Counted from the stretch's first letter, positions 24,171 through 32,146 are shown. The stretch is DNA of 54,835 nt from Streptomyces amritsarensis (GCF_001953875.1 NZ_MQUR01000049.1:1-54835); one strand, 5' to 3'. Translations and numbers: made by a program. Notes: a model not told the origin generated them from the letters alone.

Positions 24171-24508
24171 GGCGCCGTGACCTCGGACTCGCGCAGTTCT
24201 TCCAGCAGCTCGCTCTGGCCGGTCAGGACCTCGGTCAGGATCCGGCGGGCCGCCAGCATCAACTGTGCGACGTCCCCGCCCGCCAGCCCGTACACGACCG
24301 TCGCGCCGTTCCGGGTCGAGGTGACGATCCCCGACCGGCGCAGGACCGCGAGCTGCTGCGACAGGGCGGACGGCTCGACCTCGATCGCGGCCAGCAGGTC
24401 CCGTACCGGCATCGGACCGTCCTGCAGCAGCTCCAGAACCCTTATCCGCACCGGGTGCCCGAGCATCCGGAAGAACTCGCTCTTGGCCTGATACAGCGGA
24501 ACCGGCAC
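24167..24508 (-). CDS. ArsR family winged-helix regulator (second paralogue)
   Basis: A 113-residue regulator that starts at GTG 24508 (AGAAGGG 9 nt upstream). FRMLGHPVRIRVLELLQDG and ALSQQLAVLRRSGIVTSTRN are nearly the same as in the paralogue at 20669-21037, including the LYQ-x-KSEFF opening. It also lacks cysteine. It heads the SulP operon with a GTGA overlap. Because the two recognition helices share the SQQLAVLRR core, both probably bind the same palindrome, copy C of which is 95 bp upstream. Confidence 0.9.
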   Translation of the reverse strand: MPVPLYQAKSEFFRMLGHPVRIRVLELLQDGPMPVRDLLAAIEVEPSALSQQLAVLRRSGIVTSTRNGATVVYGLAGGDVAQLMLAARRILTEVLTGQSELLEELRESEVTAP

Positions 24509-24602
24509 GGTCTCGCACCCTTCTCACCACCCCGACCGGGGCCTTACGCCTGGTGCTGTGTCCGCGGCTACCTACGAACCAGCCATCACAGCATCTATGA
24601 AA

Positions 24603-24626
24603 TTGCATAATTCTGCAATTCGCAGA
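24603..24626 (-). promoter_or_regulatory. ArsR-type operator, copy C
   Basis: TTGCATAATTCTGCAA (24603-24618) matches copies A and B in the outer TTGCA...TGCAA. An overlapping inverted repeat TCTGC-AATTC-GCAGA spans 24612-24626. The site is upstream of the second ArsR gene. Confidence 0.7.
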
Positions 24627-24761
24627 TGTCGCCACTGCTGGAGCCGGTTGCGGACCCGGTCCGCGGGCACCGAGAGGGGGCCTTGCTGCCGCGTCTGTGC
24701 AGGCAGGAGCGGTCAGGAGGGGTTGCTGCGGGAGTCGCTGATCACGGTCGACGGGCGGAGC

Positions 24762-25988
24762 CTAGTGGCCGGGCGGGCGCAGGCGGATCGGGAGAGAGGC
24801 CAGGCCGCGGAACATGCCGGGCTGCCAGACCAGGTCGCCGGGGGCGCACAGCAGCTGCATATCGGGGTAGCGGTCGAGAAGGCCGGTGAAGGCGACGTGT
24901 GCTTCGAGGCGGGCCAACGGTGCGCCGACGCAGTAGTGGATTCCGTGACCGAAGGCGAGGTGCCCGGCCGTGGGCCGGGTGATGTCCAGGGTGTCGGCCG
25001 CGTCGAACTGCTTGTCGTCCCGATTGGCGGAGGTCAGCGCGATGGCCACGGGTGAGTTCGGGGGGATGCGGGTGCCGGCGAGTTCGACGGGTTCGGTGGT
25101 GAAACGCAGGGTTGCCGTTTTGACGGGGCCCTCGTAGCGCAGGAGTTCTTCGACGGCTCCCGGCAGGAGGCCTCGGTCACGTTGCAGGCGGGCGAGTTGT
25201 TCGGGGTGGAGGAGGAGGGTGGCCATACCGGCGGCGATGAGGTGGACGGTGGTCTCGTGGCCGGCGACCAGGAGGAGGAAGGTGGTCGCCACCAGTTCCT
25301 CCGGGCTGAGCCTGCCGTCGGCGCTCTGAGCCTGGACCAGGCGGCTGAGGAGGTCGTCCGCAGGAGCGCGGCGTTTGTGGTCGACCAGTTCGCGCAGGTA
25401 GCCCAGGAGAGCCGGAGCCGCAGCGGCGATGCGCTGAGGGTCGTTGGACATGCGGGCGCCGAGCCAGTGGTCGAACCGTTCGCGGTCGGGCAGGGGGACG
25501 CCGAGGAGTTCGCAGAGCACGGCCATCGGCAAGGGGTGCGCAAAGGCGTGCAGGAGGTCCGTTTCGGTGTGGGCCGCCATGTCGTCGAGCAGTTTGCGGG
25601 TGATGCTTTCGACGGCGGGCCGCAGTTTCTCCGACGCGCGGACTGTGAATGCTTTGTTGACGAGGCTGCGTAGGCGGGTGTGGTCCGGGGGGTCGGAGTT
25701 GAGCATGTGCGACACCAGGTCCACCGCGAATGCCATCACATCGGCCTTGCGGTTGATGTTGGCCAGGATGGAACGTCGGGCCACGTCGACGTTCTTCGAC
25801 AGGCGCGGGTCGGCCAAAGCCAGGCGGGCCTCGTCGTAGCCGGAGACGACCCAGAGTTTCAGTCCGCCGGGCCCCACGGCCTGGGCGACCGGGCTGTGGA
25901 ACCTCAAACGTGTGAAGAACGCGTGCGGGTCCCGGACGTATTCGGGGCTGTCCATCGACGGGAGTTCGGTTTCCAGCTGGGCGTTCAC
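24762..25988 (-). CDS. Cytochrome P450 (CYP107-like class)
   Basis: A 408-residue bacterial class I P450 that would hydroxylate or epoxidise a small molecule using external ferredoxin; no ferredoxin gene is adjacent. The I-helix is LLLVAGHETT (conserved Thr247), the K-helix E-x-x-R is EELLR, and the heme loop is FGHGIHYCVGAPLARLE with the ligand Cys353. All are intact. The start is GTG 25988 with AAGGGG about 8 nt upstream; the frame extends to 26057 without a better site. It is divergent from the first ketosynthase gene with 223 nt between them, and it probably tailors the product of that cluster. Confidence 0.92.
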   Translation of the reverse strand: MNAQLETELPSMDSPEYVRDPHAFFTRLRFHSPVAQAVGPGGLKLWVVSGYDEARLALADPRLSKNVDVARRSILANINRKADVMAFAVDLVSHMLNSDPPDHTRLRSLVNKAFTVRASEKLRPAVESITRKLLDDMAAHTETDLLHAFAHPLPMAVLCELLGVPLPDRERFDHWLGARMSNDPQRIAAAAPALLGYLRELVDHKRRAPADDLLSRLVQAQSADGRLSPEELVATTFLLLVAGHETTVHLIAAGMATLLLHPEQLARLQRDRGLLPGAVEELLRYEGPVKTATLRFTTEPVELAGTRIPPNSPVAIALTSANRDDKQFDAADTLDITRPTAGHLAFGHGIHYCVGAPLARLEAHVAFTGLLDRYPDMQLLCAPGDLVWQPGMFRGLASLPIRLRPPGH

Positions 25989-26129
25989 CGCGTGACCCCT
26001 TATGTCTCGTTCTTTTATCGTCCAGGATCGTAGGGCATTCCCGGCGGGCCGATACATCGCATCATCCGAGAATGGGTGATGGGTAAATCCGCTTCCCGGC
26101 TCTTCCTATTTATCGCTTGCGTGCGCGCT

Positions 26130-26158
26130 TTGACAGGGCTTTCGCCCCGGCCTATTGT
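26130..26158 (+). promoter_or_regulatory. Consensus HrdB-type promoter of the ketosynthase operon
   Basis: TTGACA at 26130-26135 and TATTGT at 26153-26158 are separated by exactly 17 bp. Transcription would start near 26165, giving a leader of about 47 nt before GTG 26212. The surrounding 26090-26160 is less GC-rich than the genes. On the other strand, TACGAT (26032-26027) may be the -10 box for the P450 gene. Confidence 0.7.
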
Positions 26159-26211
26159 CGCGGGCGTCGATCGAATGATTCGGCCTGATTTCCCTTGGCT
26201 CTGGAGGTTTG

Positions 26212-27225
26212 GTGTCGCATCGTCCGGTGTCCGTGATCTCGGGTGTCGGGTCGTGTCTTCCGGGGCGCGTCATCGGCAATCGGGACGAGCCGTTGGCGTC
26301 GTTGGACACCACCGACGAGTGGATCCGCTCCAGGACGGGCATCGAAAGCCGGCGGTGGGTGGAGCCGGGGACCAGCACCGGTGATCTTGCGGTGGATGCC
26401 GCGCGGTCCGCGCTTCGGCGGGCGGGCCGGCCGGTGGTCGACCTGGTGGTGCTGGCGACGACCACCCCTGATCACCACTCGCCCGCCACGGCCCCCGCGG
26501 TCGCGGCCCGTCTCGGCCTGGGAACGGTGCCGGCGTTCGACGTGTCGGCTGCCTGCTCGGGCTTCACCTACGCCCTGGCCGCGGGTGACGCGTGGGTCAG
26601 GGCGGGTACGGCCCAGTGCGTGCTGGTGGTGGCGGCGGAGACGCTCTCGACGATCACCGATCCCTCGGACCGCGGCACCGCGGTGGTGTTCGCCGACGGT
26701 GCCGGCGCGGTGGTGCTGAGAGCCGGCTCCTCGCACGAGCCGGGAGCCATTGTCGCCACCTCCCTGGGCAGTGACGGAACACAGGACGATCTCGCCGTGG
26801 TGCGGGCCGGCGGCTCCCGTTGGCCCGACCACGCGGGGGAGTCCTCCTTGGCGGACCGCTGCCTGCGCATGCGCGGTCCGCAGATGTTCTCCCACGCCGT
26901 GCGCCGCATGACGGCTTCTTCGCGCGCGCTCCTCGAAGAGGTGGGCTGGCCGGTGGACTCGGTGGGCGCGTTCATCGGACACCAGGCCAACCAGCGCATC
27001 CTGGACAAGGTCGCGGATCTCGTCGGTGTCAGGGCCGAGGCCCGATTCGGCAACATCCGCGAAGTGGGAAACACCTCCTCCGCGTCGATTCCGCTCGTCA
27101 TGGACGACCTGGTCGCCCGGCAGGCCGTCACGCCGGGAACGCGCACCCTTTTCACAGCATTCGGCGGCGGCGCGACCTGGGGCTCGGTAGCACTTTCCTG
27201 GCCCTTGATCAAAGAGCACGAGTGA
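26212..27225 (+). CDS. KAS III (FabH-like) ketosynthase 1
   Basis: A 337-residue thiolase-fold enzyme. The Cys-His-Asn triad is complete: Cys115 (AACSGFTYA), His257 (GHQAN) and Asn287 (GNTSSAS). TTDEWIRSRTGIESR keeps the Trp and Arg that stack on CoA in E. coli FabH, so acyl-CoA priming is likely. It could condense an acyl-CoA with malonyl-ACP or, as in CerJ-type relatives, transfer the acyl group. The start is GTG 26212 with GGAGG 4 nt upstream; TTG 26209 is too close to that site. The ACP gene follows after 10 nt. Confidence 0.92.
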   Translation: MSHRPVSVISGVGSCLPGRVIGNRDEPLASLDTTDEWIRSRTGIESRRWVEPGTSTGDLAVDAARSALRRAGRPVVDLVVLATTTPDHHSPATAPAVAARLGLGTVPAFDVSAACSGFTYALAAGDAWVRAGTAQCVLVVAAETLSTITDPSDRGTAVVFADGAGAVVLRAGSSHEPGAIVATSLGSDGTQDDLAVVRAGGSRWPDHAGESSLADRCLRMRGPQMFSHAVRRMTASSRALLEEVGWPVDSVGAFIGHQANQRILDKVADLVGVRAEARFGNIREVGNTSSASIPLVMDDLVARQAVTPGTRTLFTAFGGGATWGSVALSWPLIKEHE

Positions 27226-27235
27226 GGCAGACCCC

Positions 27236-27547
27236 ATGACCGATTCCTTCACCACCCCGCTCAGCTACATCCAGAACTACCTGGCGGCTGCGCACGACCT
27301 TCCCCTCGCCGACCTGAGCGGAACGCGGACGTTCGAAAGCCTCGATCTTGACTCCATCGCCCAGGTGGAAATGTTCGTCACGATCTCGGACCACTACCGC
27401 ATTCACCTCGACGACTCCCTCGCCTCCGCGGACATGACGTTGTCCCAGACCGCGGAGATGGTCGAACAGGCCCTCCGCGAGAGGCCGGCCACATCCCACC
27501 GGGACAGTGCCGCCGAAACCCACGCCCCCGCCGCCGTTCGCCCCTGA
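27236..27547 (+). CDS. Stand-alone acyl carrier protein 1
   Basis: A 103-residue carrier protein. FESLDLDSIAQVEMFVTI (33-50) holds the phosphopantetheine-accepting Ser40 in the DSI motif. The core is a normal four-helix ACP of about 80 residues, followed by an Ala/Pro-rich tail of about 20 residues that the second ACP lacks. It lies 10 nt after ketosynthase 1 and 34 nt before hydrolase 1. It most likely holds the malonyl or beta-ketoacyl intermediate; no dedicated phosphopantetheinyl transferase or malonyl transferase is in the window. Confidence 0.9.
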   Translation: MTDSFTTPLSYIQNYLAAAHDLPLADLSGTRTFESLDLDSIAQVEMFVTISDHYRIHLDDSLASADMTLSQTAEMVEQALRERPATSHRDSAAETHAPAAVRP

Positions 27548-27581
27548 TACCCGCACCTTCCCCGACGGACATCGGAGAGCC

Positions 27582-28463
27582 ATGCCCGAGCCGCTCACCC
27601 GCACCCTGCCGCTGGACGGGCTGACCTTCTCGTATCAGGCGCAGTGGACCGACCGGCCCACCATCGAACCGGTATTCGTGATCGGAGGCGTCCTGCAAGG
27701 CATGCACGGCTGGTCCATCATGGAACGCCACGTCCTTCCCCACGCCGCCCTGATCTCCGTCGACCTGCCCGGGGCCGGGGAATCGACGCCTCTGCGGCCG
27801 GAGCAGGACATGGAGACGATGTGCCGAGCCGTCGAGTTGATCATCGACGACCTCGGGCTGGACCGTGTCAACTTCCTGGGGTACTCCTTCGGCTCGGCCG
27901 TCGCCTTCCGCTGTGCCCAGCGACGCCCGGAACGCATCGCACGCCTGGCGCTCGGTGGTGTGCCGGTCCGTATCAGCGAGAAGCTGATCGACCTGTGGAT
28001 GCGGGGCGCACAACGCATGCTCGAGGGAGATCCCAACGGATTCGTCGAGGTGCTGACGGAGATGTTCCTGTGCTGCGACACCGGCGCCGTCATCCGCAAC
28101 CGTGACGTCGTACGACAGTTGGTCAAACGCATGACGCTGCGCGCCGTCACGGCCAGCGCCCACGGCTTCCGCACCATGGAACGCTCGGTCCTGGAGAACC
28201 TCGACCCGGTCGGCGGACTCGCGGGAGTACCGACGCTGGTGTTCTGCGGGGAGCACGACACCATCAGTTCCGCCCGCGAGCAGTACGAGTTCTCCCAGAC
28301 CATCGAGGACTGCGCGTTCGCGGCCATCGGCGAAGCCGACCACTGGGTGTTCATGCAGCGGCGTGAGGAAGCCAGCGACCTGGTGATGCGCTTCTTCACG
28401 GGCCGCCCCGTGGCGGGCATGGACTACCTCACTCCGCTCGCCGGCGCCTCCCTCCGGGCCTGA
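27582..28463 (+). CDS. Alpha/beta hydrolase 1 of the KAS III cluster
   Basis: A 293-residue soluble hydrolase. The nucleophile elbow is GYSFGSA (Ser102), the acid is Asp226 (GEHDT) and the histidine His254 (EADHWVF), so the triad is intact. VFVIGGVLQGMHGWS replaces the usual HGxG oxyanion region. A helical lid covers about residues 130-200. In this setting it may release the acyl chain from the carrier protein or hydrolyse or cyclise a beta-keto product, as OleB-type or thioesterase-type enzymes do. GGAG lies 4 nt before the ATG at 27582. Sixty bases separate it from the second set. Confidence 0.85.
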   Translation: MPEPLTRTLPLDGLTFSYQAQWTDRPTIEPVFVIGGVLQGMHGWSIMERHVLPHAALISVDLPGAGESTPLRPEQDMETMCRAVELIIDDLGLDRVNFLGYSFGSAVAFRCAQRRPERIARLALGGVPVRISEKLIDLWMRGAQRMLEGDPNGFVEVLTEMFLCCDTGAVIRNRDVVRQLVKRMTLRAVTASAHGFRTMERSVLENLDPVGGLAGVPTLVFCGEHDTISSAREQYEFSQTIEDCAFAAIGEADHWVFMQRREEASDLVMRFFTGRPVAGMDYLTPLAGASLRA

Positions 28464-28522
28464 CCCCGCAGAGCCGGGGCCGGCGCCGTTCGCATGCACG
28501 AGACCAGGGAGAGGACGGGGCG

Positions 28523-29539
28523 ATGACAGGCATGGTCCTGGCCGGTCTGGGGTGCTGGCTGCCCCCGACCGTGGTGGCCAACACAGACCTGATGAACACC
28601 GAGATGGACAGCTTCGTCCGCCGGCGCATCGGCGTCGTCAGCCGACACCGCATCAGTCAGGGCGCCGCCACCGTCCACCTCGCCGCCGAGGCGGCCAGGC
28701 TGGCGATGCACGCCGCGGCCGTGAACGCGGTCGATACGCTCATTCTCGCCACCACCACCCCCGACCGGCTCTGCCCCGCGGGCGCACCCGAGGTGGCCAG
28801 CCGCCTGGGACTGACCGGCATCCCCGCCTTCGACATCAACGCCGGGTGCTCGGGATTCCTCTATGCCCTGCAACTGGCCCGCGGGCTGCTCGCCACATCA
28901 GCCGGCACCGTTCTCGTCGTCGGCGCGGAGAGCGCCTCGACCATGGTCAACCCGGCCGACCCCAGCACCGCCCCGATCTTCGGAGACGGTGCCGGAGCAG
29001 CCGTCGTGCGTCGGGCGGAGCAGGGTGAGGACAGCACGTTCGGGCCCACGGCATGGGGGAGCGACGGCACCCTCGCCGACGCCATCGCCATTCCCGCCGG
29101 CGGATCACGCCAGCGGGTTCCGGCTCCTGGACGCGGAGACGCGGACCTGTTCCTGCACCTGCGCGGCCCGGAGGTTCTGCGCAACGCCGTACGCCGCATG
29201 AAATCGGCCGCCACCGAGGCAGCCGAGGCGGCCGGCTGGACACTGGACGACGTCGACCTCCTGATCACCCACCAGGCGAACGCCACCATCAGCACCGCCC
29301 TGGCGGCAGCCCTCCCCTTCCCCCGGGAACGCATGCCGTCCAACATCCACCGGGTCGGCAACACCGCAGCGGCTTCCGTACCCATCCTGCTGGCCGAGGC
29401 CGCCGCGCAAGGCCTCCTCGCGCAGGGAAACCGGCTGCTGCTCACGGCATTCGGCAGCGGCCTGTCCTGGGCCGCCACAACCGCCCTGTGGCCCTGCGTT
29501 GCCTCCCTCACCGCATACCAGAAGGAGACCACACCGTGA
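28523..29539 (+). CDS. KAS III (FabH-like) ketosynthase 2
   Basis: A 338-residue paralogue of ketosynthase 1. Cys109 (AGCSGFLYA), His250 (THQAN) and Asn280 (GNTAAAS) complete the triad. The entrance differs: where ketosynthase 1 has TTDEWIRSRTGI, this one has EMDSFVRRRIGV, so the CoA-stacking Trp is replaced by Phe and the preceding Asp-Glu is gone. It may take a different acyl donor, for instance an acyl-ACP. GAGAGGAC lies upstream of ATG 28523. Its stop overlaps the ACP start (GTGA), so the two are made together. Confidence 0.92.
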   Translation: MTGMVLAGLGCWLPPTVVANTDLMNTEMDSFVRRRIGVVSRHRISQGAATVHLAAEAARLAMHAAAVNAVDTLILATTTPDRLCPAGAPEVASRLGLTGIPAFDINAGCSGFLYALQLARGLLATSAGTVLVVGAESASTMVNPADPSTAPIFGDGAGAAVVRRAEQGEDSTFGPTAWGSDGTLADAIAIPAGGSRQRVPAPGRGDADLFLHLRGPEVLRNAVRRMKSAATEAAEAAGWTLDDVDLLITHQANATISTALAAALPFPRERMPSNIHRVGNTAAASVPILLAEAAAQGLLAQGNRLLLTAFGSGLSWAATTALWPCVASLTAYQKETTP

Positions 29540-29781
29540 ACGACGACGTCCTGGCCACCGTCATCGACATCCTCACCACGAAGGCGGGCCTGCCGCCCGG
29601 CCCGGTCACCCCCACCGCCACGCTCCAGGAAGCGGGCGTCGACTCCATGGCCGCCGCCGTCCTCGCCATGATCCTCGAGGACGATCACCACCTCGTCATC
29701 ACCGAAACCGCCCTGACGGCCCAGTCCACCGTCGCAGACCTGGCCGCCTTCATCGAAACACAGCTGGCCACCCGGGCGTGA
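29536..29781 (+). CDS. Stand-alone acyl carrier protein 2
   Basis: An 81-residue carrier protein. LQEAGVDSMAAAVLAMIL contains the modification site Ser37 in the DSM motif. It starts at GTG 29536 with AAGGAG 8 nt upstream and overlaps ketosynthase 2 by 4 nt; its end overlaps hydrolase 2 by 4 nt. The core matches a normal type II ACP length. Together with the neighbours it repeats the gene order of the first set. Confidence 0.9.
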   Translation: MNDDVLATVIDILTTKAGLPPGPVTPTATLQEAGVDSMAAAVLAMILEDDHHLVITETALTAQSTVADLAAFIETQLATRA

Positions 29782-30692
29782 ACGCAAGCCCGGTCCACAC
29801 CAGCGCCGCCCCGTTCCAGGCCCGCGACGAACAGATCCTCTGGCGCACCACGGCGTTCTCCTGCCGAACCCTCACGCCCTGCGCAGTCCCCACCGGCCCA
29901 GCGCTGCTCGTCCTGGGCGGGGGCCTGCAAACCCGCCACTCCTGGGCCCGCCTCGAGCAGCGCCTGGCGCCCCACCACCCCGTCCTCATCCCCGAACTGC
30001 CGCCCGCCCGCCCACGCGGCGCCCCCCACCTCGACTGGAACGACCTCACCGACGCCGCCGTCCGCACCCTTGACCAGCTCGGGGTGGCGCAGACAGCCGT
30101 CCTCGGGGTGTCCTCCGGCTACCCGGTGGCCTACCGCCTCGCCCAACGGCATCCCGGGCGGACCTCGCACCTGATGCTCTTCGGAGCATCACCGAAGCCC
30201 GGACCCCGCCTCACAGCCCTCATCCAGGAGGGGCTCCACCACCTCCACCGGACCGACCCCGCCGCGCAGGCACGCACCCACCAGGCCGAACGGCTTGTCG
30301 CCCTGCTGACCAATCCAGCGGCCGCCGCCCACGACCTGCTCATGCGGGCCGCAGCCAAAGTCCTGCTGCAGCACCTCCTGGCCGCACCCCACGACCCCCT
30401 CAAGGCCTACATCCGCGACCGGGGAGCCCTCCTGCTGCAACAACCCCTTCCATACGGCGGCATCAGCGGAGTCCCCGCCCTCGTCGGCGTCGGCGCCTAC
30501 GACACCACCACCACGGTCGCCGACAACCGGGCCGTCGCCGCCACCATCCGCGGCGCCACATTCGCCGTCTTCGACAACTGCGACCACCTCCTCCACATGG
30601 AACGCGACGCCGATTTCGCCACCCTCATCACCCGCTTCCTCCGTTCGGACCCCACCGCCCTCCGCGGCTGCACCACCGAAGTCCTGCCCTGA
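29778..30692 (+). CDS. Alpha/beta hydrolase 2 of the KAS III cluster
   Basis: A 304-residue hydrolase and the third member of the second set. The triad is Ser112 (GVSSGYP), Asp242 (GAYDTT) and His270 (NCDHLLH). The N-terminal region LLVLGGGLQTRHSWARL parallels VFVIGGVLQGMHGWS of hydrolase 1, so the two are probably paralogues. It starts at GTG 29778 in a GTGA overlap. Likely roles are release, hydrolysis or intramolecular transfer of the second acyl product. The glycosyltransferase starts 20 nt after its stop. Confidence 0.83.
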   Translation: MNASPVHTSAAPFQARDEQILWRTTAFSCRTLTPCAVPTGPALLVLGGGLQTRHSWARLEQRLAPHHPVLIPELPPARPRGAPHLDWNDLTDAAVRTLDQLGVAQTAVLGVSSGYPVAYRLAQRHPGRTSHLMLFGASPKPGPRLTALIQEGLHHLHRTDPAAQARTHQAERLVALLTNPAAAAHDLLMRAAAKVLLQHLLAAPHDPLKAYIRDRGALLLQQPLPYGGISGVPALVGVGAYDTTTTVADNRAVAATIRGATFAVFDNCDHLLHMERDADFATLITRFLRSDPTALRGCTTEVLP

Positions 30693-30712
30693 CGACCCTG
30701 CGCAATGGACCA

Positions 30713-31960
30713 ATGGACCCCACGCCGCCCGCCATGAACCCCTCCCCCCACCCCCGGCGCATCCTGCTGGCCACCTGGGGCAGCACCGGCGACATCGCTC
30801 CCTACACGGGAATCGCCACCGCCCTCCGGAGCGCAGGCCACCACCTCACCGTCCTCACGTCCAGCCGCTACGCCCCCCTCTTCCGTGCGCACCACCTGGA
30901 CGTGCACGCCCTCCCGCTGGACGACCACGAAGACGCCATCGGCCGTTCCCCGTCCCGCCGCGCCCGCATCGGCAACGCCCAGGACATGGCCGTGATCGCC
31001 GCTCAGGGAATGCTCGCCGAAGCGGAGAAGCCCCTGGACCTCGTCCTCGCCCACCCGCTGCTCCACCCCCAGGCGGCCGTTCTCGCCCGCGGGCTGCGCG
31101 TACCGTGCGTGGGCCTCTACACCGTCACCCACGCCATGATGCTGCCCCGGCTCCTCGGCCCGGCCTCCGCCTGCCGATACACGCTCGCCGACGTGGCTGC
31201 CCGGCTCGCCCTCAGCCCCCTGTATCAGCCGGCCGTCGCTCTTCTCCACCGCGAACTCGGCCTCGCCACCCGCCTCACAACCCGTCTGGCCGCCTTCCAC
31301 GGCACGGAGCCCATCCGCTACGGCATCAACCCGGGCCTGACCCCGCTCCCCGCACTGCGCCACCCCCGTCACCGAGCCGTCGGCCACTGGCGGCCCGCGA
31401 CAGAACCCGGCTGGACCCCCGACCCACTTCTCGAGGACTTCCTGGCCGCGGGCCCCCCGCCGGTGTACTTCGGCTTCGGAAGCATGAGCGACTTCGACGC
31501 CGACCGCCTGCTGCTGGCCATCACCCGCACCGTGAGACGGCTGCGCATCCGTGCCGTCGTCCAAAGCGGCTGGGCACAACTGAACAGTCGGCAAGAGGAC
31601 CTGATCACCGTGGGTGCCTGCCCGCACACCTGGCTCTTCCCCCGCATGCGGGCCGCCGTCCACCACGCGGGCCCCGGCACCCTCCACGCCTGCCTCGAAG
31701 CCGGCACGCCCGCCGTGCCCGTCCCCGTGACATACGACCAGCCCTTTTGGGCAACCCGTCTGAAAACGCTCGGACTCACGCCCACCGCCCTCCCCGTCCG
31801 GCAACTCGACGAACACCGCCTCACCACCGCACTGGAAGAGCTGCTGGCCAACCCCCGCTACCGGCAACGCACACAGCACTGGGCCCGCAAACTCCAGGAC
31901 CACGACGGCACCACCGCCCTCCTCGACGACATCGCCCGACTCTCGCGCGCCCACCCCTGA
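30713..31960 (+). CDS. MGT-type glycosyltransferase (GT1, GT-B fold)
   Basis: A 415-residue cytosolic glycosyltransferase. The N-terminal domain starts RILLATWGSTGDIAPYTGIA, and the C-terminal nucleotide-sugar site is CPHTWLFPRMRAAVHHAGPG followed by GTPAVPVPVTYDQPFWATRL, as in macrolide and sterol/lipid glucosyltransferases (GT28_C-like). It would attach a sugar to a hydroxyl, for example one made by the P450, or to a carboxyl. No sugar-biosynthesis genes are adjacent, so a common UDP-sugar is likely. No clear ribosome site precedes ATG 30713; ATG 30734 is an alternative. It is the last gene of the cluster. Confidence 0.87.
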   Translation: MDPTPPAMNPSPHPRRILLATWGSTGDIAPYTGIATALRSAGHHLTVLTSSRYAPLFRAHHLDVHALPLDDHEDAIGRSPSRRARIGNAQDMAVIAAQGMLAEAEKPLDLVLAHPLLHPQAAVLARGLRVPCVGLYTVTHAMMLPRLLGPASACRYTLADVAARLALSPLYQPAVALLHRELGLATRLTTRLAAFHGTEPIRYGINPGLTPLPALRHPRHRAVGHWRPATEPGWTPDPLLEDFLAAGPPPVYFGFGSMSDFDADRLLLAITRTVRRLRIRAVVQSGWAQLNSRQEDLITVGACPHTWLFPRMRAAVHHAGPGTLHACLEAGTPAVPVPVTYDQPFWATRLKTLGLTPTALPVRQLDEHRLTTALEELLANPRYRQRTQHWARKLQDHDGTTALLDDIARLSRAHP

Positions 31961-32095
31961 ACCGGGGCCGATCGGTGACCGGCACCTCGGCCGACGATCA
32001 CGGCTCCCGCTCCGCCCACCCGAACCGGCCGGCCGCCGCCGTACGAGGATGTGCGGCACGGAGGGTCACGCCGCGCATGCTGCTCGCTCGTTGAG

Positions 32096-32118
32096 CCCCT
32101 CCCGGCCCCGCGGAGGGG
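32096..32118. terminator. Hairpin between the cluster and chrA
   Basis: CCCCTCC (32096-32102) pairs with GGAGGGG (32112-32118), 9-nt loop. It lies 28 nt past the chrA stop and could end both convergent transcripts. Confidence 0.55.
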
Positions 32119-32146
32119 ATGGCAGCATTCCGCCCCGGCCGGAGGG

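Noticed and set aside
24762..31960. Type II PKS or aryl polyene cluster
   Set aside because: No KSalpha/KSbeta pair, cyclase, ketoreductase or dehydratase is present; the ketosynthases are KAS III type only.
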